From: an uncultured Clostridia bacterium
Lineage (GTDB): Bacteria > Bacillota > Clostridia > Oscillospirales > CAG-272
Length of the DNA stretch: 9,691 bases
Assembly (NCBI GenBank): GCA_937894775.1
Contig: CALAXC010000367.1
Coordinates: forward strand, 1-9,691
Direction: 5' to 3'
A program made the translations under genes and the position numbers. Shown here one piece after another: positions 1 to 4,578 of the stretch. The first letter of the stretch is position 1. Each line of letters begins with the position of its first letter. The notes beneath the pieces are model-generated. The model did no database searches, was not told the DNA's origin, and saw only the letters and a program-made list of their open reading frames with translations.

Positions 1-287
1 TACCAAAAAGCTATCTATAAATATTGTAAATATTCCTTTTAATGTTCGTAATAAAAAGAAAATTTTATAATATTAAATTCTATAATTATTTGTATTGGTA
101 TATAGTTTGCTATTCCTACAGGAACTAATGTAAATAACAAAATTTTCTTTTTCGGAAAGGAGTTTTCTTTTTCATTGTACTTGCCCCTACGTCAATTTAC
201 AGAAATAAACATGCGGGATTTTTCAATTTGCGGTGAGTGCCGATCGTCTTAAGCTTATTTGTTGTGATTATCAGTATCAATGATTTT
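1..287. other. AT-rich intergenic DNA, no gene recognised
   Basis: This stretch is strongly AT-rich and has stops in all frames at short intervals. The purine-rich GGAAAGGAG near 155-163 resembles a ribosome site, but no start codon follows at a usable distance on the + strand. A minus-strand frame across about 25-180 reads as a lysine- and isoleucine-rich peptide but has no convincing start. I see no RNA gene or coding region here. Confidence 0.6.
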
Positions 288-347
288 AAAAGGAGTCAAG
301 TTTTGAACAGTTTTGTTGGACTGTGCGAGATTGAATCCCATTTTTTA
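288..347 (+). repeat. Hairpin repeat, copy 1 (degenerate terminator-like)
   Basis: The segment has outer arms GGAGTCAA (292-299) and TTGAATCC (331-338), which pair with one mismatch. The inner arms ACAGT and ACTGT enclose the stem loop, and a run of T follows. It aligns base for base with the terminator after the tRNA gene at 2495-2553. The similarity continues about 20 bases further, to a shared AGGCTTTT. As in the second copy, the 3' end of an IS3-type transposase lies just downstream. The outer arms have decayed here, so it is probably a weaker terminator than copy 2. Confidence 0.7.
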
Positions 348-360
348 TTTATAAGTATAG

Positions 361-462
361 GCTTTTTCTTTGGTAGAAAAATTCCTTTGCTTAATTCGGC
401 GTTTTATAATTATTGGCACGGTGTGGCGTTTAACGTTATAAAACTCCATATATTATGCAATT
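361..462 (-). pseudogene. Remnant of IS3-family transposase C-terminus
   Basis: Read on the minus strand, this stretch gives IA*YMEFYN, then after a one-base frameshift KRPHRANNYKTPN*, then AKEFFYQRK. The intact transposase at 2663-3814 ends with IAEYMEFYNEKRPHRANNYK, TPNQSEELFYQRKK and NRGV, so the match is clear. The fragment carries at least two in-frame stops and one frameshift, and nothing upstream of these roughly 35 codons survives. It is the dead tail of a related but diverged copy of the same insertion sequence. The stop-codon region and about 100 bases next to it (present at 2578-2682 in the intact copy) are missing, so the hairpin repeat lies directly against the remnant. Confidence 0.85.
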
Positions 463-545
463 CAAAACAAATGAAAGAACTGAAATTTCATTTCTTTTTC
501 AGTTGTGTAATAAAATTAACTAAAAATTTCACTTCTTTTTGAAAA
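463..545. other. Short AT-rich spacer with an inverted repeat
   Basis: AACTGAAA (478-485) and TTTCAGTT (497-504) are perfect 8-base inverted arms with an 11-base loop. No clear T tract follows, so it is a weak terminator candidate at most. Confidence 0.35.
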
Positions 546-549
546 GTTA

Positions 550-577
550 TTGATTTTTTCTGTTTTTTGAATATAAT
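550..577 (+). promoter_or_regulatory. Predicted sigma-A promoter for the AlbA_2 gene
   Basis: A -35 TTGATT (550-555) and a perfect -10 TATAAT (572-577) are 16 bases apart. Transcription would start near 584, giving a leader of about 16 bases that carries the AGGAGG ribosome site at 587-592. The gene therefore appears to be transcribed alone. Confidence 0.65.
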
Positions 578-599
578 AATGTTAACAGGAGGTGAAATC

Positions 600-2039
600 A
601 TGACAAGTGAAGCTTTGTTGGATCTAATTGACGCAGTCGTTCGCGCAAGATCCGAATATCAACACGTAGAGCTGAAAGCCGCAAGACGTGGCTGTCCGGA
701 GCGTTTTTATGATACGCTTTCCAGTTTTTCCAATCGTGACGATGGCGGAATTATTATCTTCGGTGTTGACGAAAAGGAAAATTTTGATCAGTGCGGCGTA
801 TATGATCTCCAAGATATTCAGCAAAAAATTACAGAGCAGTGCGATTCTATGACGCCAAAGGTGCGCCCACTGTTTTCTTATGCCGAAAGAAACGGAAAAT
901 ATTTTTGTTCTGTCGAAGTACCGGCAATAGATATATCCGAAAGACCTTGCTATTATGCAGGAAAGGGAAGACTAAAGGGCTCGTACGTTCGCGTGGGAAC
1001 GAATGATGAACCCATGACTGAATATGAAATATACAGCTATGAGGCATATCGCAAGAAATACCAAGATGACATCCGAGAAATTCCAAGAGTATCGGAAAAA
1101 TCTATTGACCAAACTGCATTAAATGAATATATAAGACTGCTTTCGGAAAACAAGCCTAATCTTTCCAGACTTGATAAGGAACAAGTATGCGAGTTGATGA
1201 GTATTACGGTAAATGGGCAGTATTCATTGACAGCAACACTTTTGTTCGGTCTGTATCCGCAAGCATATTTCCCGCAGCTATGCATAATTGCAACCGTATT
1301 GCCCGGAGATGAAGTGGGCGAGGTTGGAGCTTTGCAGGAGCGTTTTGTCGATAATTTGAGAATTGAAGGTTCTGTTTCAGATATGCTTTCACAGGCACTT
1401 AATTTTGTGCGCAAGAATCTTCGCAAAAAGACCATTATTGATCCAACTACAGGAGAGCGCAGAGATATGTGGGATTATCCCATGACCGCTGTCAGAGAAG
1501 TATTGCTGAACGCACTCGTTCACCGTGATTACAGTATTCATACAGAAGGAATGCCAATTCAATTGCAAATCTTTCCCGATCGAATTGTGGTAACAAACCC
1601 CGGCGGACTCTACGGTCGCATTAGCTTGGATCAGCTTGGTCAGATTCAACCGGACACAAGAAACCCCGTGTTGGCAACGGCACTGGAAACGCTGAATATT
1701 ACTGAAAACAGATACTCCGGAATTCCTACGATCCGACGAGAAATGCGCGAAGCGGGACTGCCCATGCCACAGTTTGAGGATAACAGAGGATCCTTCAGAG
1801 TCACGTTGTTTGGCGAACGAACCTCTGTGATAAAGAAGTCCATCGAGGAAGCAGATATATTGGCGTTTTGCATGGTGCCGCGTTCTCGTAACGAGCTTGC
1901 AAGCTTTTTGGGAATAAAATCAATACCCTACGCCATAAGGACGTATATTACCCCTTTGGTTGATGATGGAAAATTGCTTCTCAGCAATCCGCAGCATCCA
2001 AAAAGTCCTTCTCAAAAATACAAAACAAATGAAGCCTAA
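600..2039 (+). CDS. AlbA_2 (Schlafen-type) and GHKL ATPase domain protein
   Basis: This is a 479-residue protein. I chose the ATG at 600 because AGGAGG (587-592) lies 7 bases upstream. A TTG at 567 is also open but lies inside the promoter. Residues about 15-130 match the AlbA_2 domain (formerly divergent AAA_4), seen in VELKAARRG (23-31), LSSFSNRDDGGIIIFGV (40-56) and the end of the domain near GSYVRVGTND. Residues about 290-405 look like a GHKL/HATPase_c_4 module, with an N-box REVLLNALVHRDY (299-311) and a nucleotide-lid-like NPGGL (333-337). Residues about 411-479 form a probable winged helix. Proteins of this build are often annotated as transcriptional regulators or mislabelled RecG-like, and their biochemical role is mostly unsettled. 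It sits in a mobile, defence-rich stretch with its own promoter and no operon partner. A regulatory or defence role is an inference from context only. Confidence 0.85.
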   Translation: MTSEALLDLIDAVVRARSEYQHVELKAARRGCPERFYDTLSSFSNRDDGGIIIFGVDEKENFDQCGVYDLQDIQQKITEQCDSMTPKVRPLFSYAERNGKYFCSVEVPAIDISERPCYYAGKGRLKGSYVRVGTNDEPMTEYEIYSYEAYRKKYQDDIREIPRVSEKSIDQTALNEYIRLLSENKPNLSRLDKEQVCELMSITVNGQYSLTATLLFGLYPQAYFPQLCIIATVLPGDEVGEVGALQERFVDNLRIEGSVSDMLSQALNFVRKNLRKKTIIDPTTGERRDMWDYPMTAVREVLLNALVHRDYSIHTEGMPIQLQIFPDRIVVTNPGGLYGRISLDQLGQIQPDTRNPVLATALETLNITENRYSGIPTIRREMREAGLPMPQFEDNRGSFRVTLFGERTSVIKKSIEEADILAFCMVPRSRNELASFLGIKSIPYAIRTYITPLVDDGKLLLSNPQHPKSPSQKYKTNEA

Positions 2040-2041
2040 GA

Positions 2042-2047
2042 TATAAT
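2042..2047 (+). promoter_or_regulatory. Possible -10 box ahead of the structured RNA
   Basis: A perfect TATAAT begins three bases after the AlbA_2 stop codon and would start transcription near 2054, just before the structured element. No good -35 is visible about 17 bases upstream, so this may be chance in AT-rich DNA. Confidence 0.3.
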
Positions 2048-2057
2048 AAGGGCACCA

Positions 2058-2180
2058 AAGCATCTCAAGATGTTAAAAGCCTTGTATTTGTCTGAGTTTG
2101 GCGGATTTACACAAGGTTCGCAGGTGCATCTTTTTTGGGCCTGAAACACAAAACAAAGACACCCATCGGGTGTCTTTTTG
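2058..2180 (+). ncRNA. Candidate structured RNA, copy A
   Basis: I do not recognise a named RNA family. Positions 2058-2154 align without gaps to 9563-9659, with about 80 of 97 bases identical by eye. The strongest conservation runs from CTTGTATTTGTCTG (2081-2094) through GATTTACACA (2104-2113) to TTTTTTGGGCCTGAAACACA (2131-2150). A small hairpin opens it (CATCT/AGATG, 2061-2072). AAGATG (2067-2072) can instead pair with CATCTT (2127-2132), closing a domain that contains the helix CCTTGT/ACAAGG (2080-2085, 2111-2116). The element ends in a terminator with arms AAAGACACCC and GGGTGTCTTT (2155-2174), where the two arms share the central bases, and a T tract. Open reading of the sequence gives no convincing peptide. 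It could be a small RNA, a cis-acting leader or a mobile repeat. Confidence 0.5.
2155..2180 (+). terminator. Intrinsic terminator of structured RNA copy A
   Basis: AAAGACACCC pairs with GGGTGTCTTT around a very short ATC loop and is followed by TTTTTGTTTT. It also closes transcription from the AlbA_2 gene upstream. Confidence 0.75.
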
Positions 2181-2185
2181 TTTTG

Positions 2186-2400
2186 GTTGCGGCGGGCTTA
2201 CCCCACGGCTTTCGGGTTATGCCGACGAGCGTAGCTCGTTGGGGCTCGCGCGTTGCCGCTGCCGGTGGCAGATGAAGGCAAGGCGCGAGTACCGCAGCGG
2301 TCGAAAAAGCGAGGATGAGATGCGAGAGCATCCCGAAGCTTTTTCGGGCACCGCAAGGCGGGCTGTGTTCGCTCTTGCGGCGTGGGCAAACGCCAAAAAT
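2186..2400. repeat. GC-rich island of consecutive hairpins
   Basis: The base composition changes abruptly to GC-rich between AT-rich flanks. Four perfect or nested hairpins follow one another: ACGAGC/GCTCGT (2225-2239, loop GTA); CTCGCGC/GCGCGAG (2245-2251, 2283-2289) enclosing TTGCC/GGCAA and CTGCC/GGCAG; CGAAAAAGC/GCTTTTTCG (2302-2310, 2338-2346) enclosing GGATG/CATCC; and CCGCAAG/CTTGCGG (2351-2357, 2374-2380). The open frame across it has no ribosome site and runs through the tRNA gene, so I do not call it coding. It may be a family of intergenic palindromic repeats, a miniature mobile element or a structured RNA. I do not recognise it. Confidence 0.6.
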
Positions 2401-2412
2401 TCAATTCAATAT

Positions 2413-2489
<77 letters not shown>

Positions 2490-2494
2490 AGTGA

Positions 2495-2553
2495 ATAGGA
2501 GTCAACTTCTGAACAGTTTTATTGGACTGTGAGAGATTGACTCCTATTTTTTA
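2495..2553 (+). terminator. Hairpin repeat, copy 2: terminator after the tRNA
   Basis: Perfect 11-base arms ATAGGAGTCAA (2495-2505) and TTGACTCCTAT (2537-2547) enclose an inner helix ACAGT/ACTGT (2513-2517, 2526-2530). The whole is followed by a T tract. It is a strong intrinsic terminator for the tRNA transcript. The same sequence, decayed, occurs at 288-347. Confidence 0.85.
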
Positions 2554-2650
2554 TCGATAAACACAGGCTTTTCTCGTTTGCTAACATTGGACACCGTTTG
2601 AGCAAAAAATCGAAAACGGGCTTGCAAAATAAAAAATAGTAACAACTTTT

Positions 2651-2684
2651 GAACCGTGTGCTTTAGACACCACGGTTCTTTTTT
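2651..2684 (+). terminator. Terminator facing into the IS, over the transposase stop
   Basis: GAACCGTG (2651-2658) and CACGGTTC (2671-2678) form a perfect 8-base stem followed on the + strand by TTTTTTC. The transposase stop codon (2663-2665) lies in the 12-base loop. In this orientation it would stop transcription entering the element from the tRNA side, and so limit antisense or impinging transcription of the transposase. On the minus strand the T tract is weak. Confidence 0.6.
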
Positions 2685-3814
2685 CTTTGATAGAATAGTT
2701 CCTCTGATTGATTAGGTGTTTTATAGTTGTTGGCGCGGTGAGGTCGCTTTTCGTTATAGAATTCCATGTATTCAGCAATGTGTTTTTTGCAGTCTTCAAC
2801 CGAGCGATAGGAAGTGCGATATATTTCTTCTTGTTTCAAGGATGAGAAGAATGACTCCATAGCACCGTTATCATACGGGTTTCCTGACTTGGAAAAGGAC
2901 TGTGTAATTCCATTTGAAATAAGTAATTTTCGAAATGCGAATGAGGTGTATTGGCATCCGCGATCCGAGTGAAAAAGCAAACGGTTATCGGGAGTGCGTG
3001 CCTCAAGCGCCATCTTTAAGGTCGAAGTCATCAACTGCGTACTTGACTTTGGCGATATTTTATATGCAATGATTTTCCTTGAAAACAAATCGAGAATTGC
3101 GCATAGATAATACGTTTTTTGAAACAAGGTAAATTGCGTGCAGTCGCTAACCCATACAAGATTCGGTTCGTTTGCAGAAAAATCCTGTTGTAAAATGTTT
3201 TTTGTCTCGTGTAGTCTTTCCCACAATGCAAAGTCCTTCTTAGCACGGGAACGAAAACTTTTCAGTCCCATTTCTTTCATTAACCGACGCACCATCTGTT
3301 TACTGGTGTGAAAGCCTTTTGCTTGTAAGACTGCAAGAATTTTGTCCGATCCGAAAAGTCCTCGGTTTTCTTCGTATACTTCTCGAACGGCATCCGATAA
3401 TTCCAGTCTGCGCCTTGCGTATGAGGTGTCGGCCTTTTTGTTGCGCAGCACATGATTATAAAACGTTCCGCGATCTACATCCAAAGCCTCACACAAAACA
3501 CGGACACTATATTTACCGTAGAGTCTTTCGAGTTCATATAGCTTTGTCTTCAAAGGGGCTTGTCTGGTACAATTTACGGATTGTAACACCTCATTTATTT
3601 GCCGAGTTCTATCAAATTTTCGTTTTAGTTTTCCCAACTCTATCCGGGGTTTTATGTCTTCCACGTCAGCTAAATCACGGTATTTCTTGATCCAATGATA
3701 AATGGTACTGCGAGGGATTCCGTATTCTTTGACGATGGTAGCAACCGATTCTCCGGCACGATATTTTGAACAGCACTCCATTACGGTGTCGATTGGGTAT
3801 TTGTTATGCGACAT
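2663..3814 (-). CDS. IS3-family transposase, single ORF with DD(35)E
   Basis: This is a 383-residue transposase that cuts and joins DNA strands to move the element. A helix-turn-helix lies at residues about 8-46 (ESVATIVKEYGIPRSTIYHW), then a basic linker, an HTH_21-type domain (about 115-185) and an rve integrase core (about 215-370). The catalytic triad is D224 (VWVSDCTQF), D284 (FHSDRGCQY) and E320 (NGAMESFF), with exactly 35 residues between the last two. Most IS3 elements split this protein into two genes joined by a -1 frameshift; here both parts are in one continuous frame. The ATG is preceded by AGGAG (3827-3823) at 8 bases. All core residues are present, so it looks functional. Confidence 0.95.
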   Translation of the reverse strand: MSHNKYPIDTVMECCSKYRAGESVATIVKEYGIPRSTIYHWIKKYRDLADVEDIKPRIELGKLKRKFDRTRQINEVLQSVNCTRQAPLKTKLYELERLYGKYSVRVLCEALDVDRGTFYNHVLRNKKADTSYARRRLELSDAVREVYEENRGLFGSDKILAVLQAKGFHTSKQMVRRLMKEMGLKSFRSRAKKDFALWERLHETKNILQQDFSANEPNLVWVSDCTQFTLFQKTYYLCAILDLFSRKIIAYKISPKSSTQLMTSTLKMALEARTPDNRLLFHSDRGCQYTSFAFRKLLISNGITQSFSKSGNPYDNGAMESFFSSLKQEEIYRTSYRSVEDCKKHIAEYMEFYNEKRPHRANNYKTPNQSEELFYQRKKNRGV

Positions 3815-3846
3815 TTTCTACACTCCTGTGATTTTATTCACATTCC

Positions 3847-3852
3847 ATTATA
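3847..3852 (-). promoter_or_regulatory. -10 box of the transposase promoter
   Basis: On the minus strand TATAAT (3852-3847) lies about 32 bases ahead of the transposase start. No -35 is visible at the usual distance within the element. This fits IS3 elements, where an outward -35 in the opposite end completes the promoter in the excised circle, but that is an inference. Confidence 0.45.
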
Positions 3853-3894
3853 TCAGATCCATGTTAAATTCATTTGTAATTCCAATCAAACTGG

Positions 3895-3923
3895 TGGAAA
3901 AAGTCGCAAAATTATGGTATAAT
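3895..3923 (+). promoter_or_regulatory. Predicted promoter, now with no intact gene
   Basis: TGGAAA (3895-3900) and TATAAT (3918-3923) are 17 bases apart, with a TATGG run directly before the -10. The next reading frame downstream is broken (see 3951-4129), so this is probably the leftover promoter of a lost gene. Confidence 0.5.
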
Positions 3924-3950
3924 GAAAAAAATAAAACTGTAAATCGATGA

Positions 3951-4129
3951 TTTGATAATGGAAGAACTATTGAAAGACTCGCTGTTGATAAAAACATATT
4001 TATTTGGATTATAAACAATTTGAAATCTATTCTTCTGCAGTCACCGATTTGTATACTTTCGACGAAACAGATAAAATCAGAAAAGCGAAACACTCATTGG
4101 CAAATCTTTGGAAATATTATTCTGAATAA
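3951..4129 (+). pseudogene. Frameshifted fragment of an unidentified gene
   Basis: Two overlapping frames read as ordinary protein but neither has a start. The first gives FDNGRTIERLAVDKNIFIWI (3951-4010). The second, open from 3992, gives DYKQFEIYSSAVTDLYTF then DETDKIRKAKHSLANLWKYY and stops at 4127. A frameshift near 4000 would join them into the C-terminal part of one protein of about 55 residues. The amino-acid make-up is plausible and a promoter and a terminator flank it. I do not recognise the family. It may equally be chance in AT-rich DNA. Confidence 0.35.
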
Positions 4130-4136
4130 CGGCATC

Positions 4137-4206
4137 TTTTTTGGGGCGCCTCTCTCCCAAAAAACCCATCAAAATCGTATAGATTTTGATGGGTTTTCTC
4201 TTTTTT
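4137..4206 (+). terminator. Double hairpin ending in a 16-bp terminator
   Basis: A perfect 16-base stem (arms 4161-4176 and 4182-4197, loop GTATA) is followed by CTCTTTTTT. Just upstream TTTTTTGGG (4137-4145) pairs with CCCAAAAAA (4156-4164), and the two helices compete for the A tract at 4161-4164. The segment GCATCTTTTTTGGG (4132-4145) is also present in structured RNA copy A (2126-2139). The stem closes the broken gene fragment and separates it from the CRISPR locus. Confidence 0.75.
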
Positions 4207-4363
4207 GAGCAAAGTCTAATTTTGTGAGAGTGCGTTCCTCCCATTTTAACTCCGATTGGGAAGGGACTTGAGTACCTCAGATGAATCATATGATAATCAA
4301 TTCGAACTCGTTATGTAAAAGTGCACAAATTGTAAATGCGATAACAGCAATAAATGCAAACTG
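4207..4363. other. Intergenic, nothing recognised
   Basis: This is AT-rich DNA between the terminator and the cas9 promoter. I see no reading frame, hairpin or repeat that I can support. Confidence 0.5.
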
Positions 4364-4392
4364 TTGACAGTAAAGATTTACAATGATATAAT
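4364..4392 (+). promoter_or_regulatory. Consensus promoter for cas9
   Basis: TTGACA (4364-4369) and TATAAT (4387-4392) are both perfect and exactly 17 bases apart. Transcription would start near 4399 and give a cas9 leader of about 180 bases that runs antisense through the whole tracrRNA gene. It is the only strong + strand promoter before cas9 that I can find, and probably also serves the array. Confidence 0.8.
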
Positions 4393-4425
4393 AGATATAC
4401 TATAAGTCACTGAACGTACTCAATC

Positions 4426-4450
4426 AAAAAAGACCTCCGAAGAGGTCTTT
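4426..4450 (-). terminator. tracrRNA terminator
   Basis: On the minus strand a perfect 9-base stem with a UUCG tetraloop is followed by six T. On the + strand only three T follow the stem, so it should not stop the cas9 transcript efficiently. Confidence 0.85.
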
Positions 4451-4501
4451 GGCACACACCGTGTGCAGTCGGATAACCGACGATTTAGGAGCAGTTCCTT
4501 T

Positions 4502-4538
4502 ATTTGAACTCGTAGTGTAAGTTTAGAGGGTACTAACC
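4502..4538 (-). repeat. CRISPR anti-repeat
   Basis: Read on the + strand, this segment matches the array repeat: GTAGTGTAA, then one change (G for T), then TTTAGAGGGTACTAA. Two extra bases (CT) occur at the bulge after TTTGA. The match fixes the crRNA direction as the + strand. Confidence 0.92.
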
Positions 4539-4548
4539 TTACATCAGT

Positions 4549-4577
4549 ATTATATCACATTCAAAGGAGTTTGTCAA
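4549..4577 (-). promoter_or_regulatory. tracrRNA promoter, overlapping the cas9 start region
   Basis: On the minus strand TTGACA (4577-4572) and TATAAT (4554-4549) are perfect and 17 bases apart. Initiation would fall near 4542-4545, directly before the anti-repeat. The -35 box lies between the cas9 ribosome site and its TTG start, and the spacer covers the ribosome site itself. Confidence 0.85.
4563..4569 (+). promoter_or_regulatory. cas9 ribosome binding site, decides a TTG start
   Basis: AAAGGAG ends 9 bases before TTG (4579), but 15 bases before the first ATG (4585). The spacing favours the TTG, which may keep Cas9 synthesis modest. Confidence 0.7.
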
Positions 4578-4578
4578 C

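Larger units (their letters stand above)
2582..3866 (-). mobile_element. IS3-family insertion sequence, apparently intact
   Basis: A complete transposase gene fills most of this span. The ends are proposed, not certain: TAACATTGGA (2582-2591) reading in from the left and TAACATGGA (3866-3858) reading in from the right are similar inverted termini with one base of offset. This gives an element of about 1.28 kb, normal for the family. I cannot see a convincing target duplication. The element reads toward the tRNA gene and lies between it and the CRISPR locus. A degraded relative is at 361-462. Confidence 0.65.
4425..4544 (-). ncRNA. tracrRNA
   Basis: The tracrRNA pairs with crRNA repeats, allows their maturation by RNase III and docks them in Cas9. 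Reading on the minus strand from about 4544, the anti-repeat comes first (4538-4502). It leaves the same signature as the S. pyogenes duplex: a lower stem GUUUGA/UCAAAU, a bulge GA opposite GAGU, and an upper stem GUAGUGUAA/UUACACUAC. Downstream come a short nexus-like hairpin AGGA/TCCT (4499-4487), a stem GUCGG/CCGAC (4481-4468), a stem GCACAC/GUGUGC (4466-4452), and a terminator AAAGACCUC/GAGGUCUUU with a UUCG loop and a U tract (4450-4426). The orientation, opposite to cas9 and just upstream, is the one known from S. pyogenes. Length is about 120 bases. Confidence 0.9.

Noticed and set aside
25..180. Minus-strand peptide-like frame in the left flank
   Set aside because: No start codon with a ribosome site lies in frame, and the composition follows from AT-rich DNA.
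237..542. Open frame of 101 codons on the + strand
   Set aside because: It lies opposite the transposase remnant and across the hairpin repeat, has a poor ribosome site and an unlikely phenylalanine-rich composition.
4020..4208. Open frame of 62 codons ending at 4208
   Set aside because: It reads through the 16-bp terminator stem and has no ribosome site. The other frame across 3992-4129 is more protein-like.
4429..4450. The tracrRNA terminator as an attenuator for cas9 on the + strand
   Set aside because: The + strand has only three T after the stem, so efficient stopping is unlikely. The T tract is on the minus-strand side.
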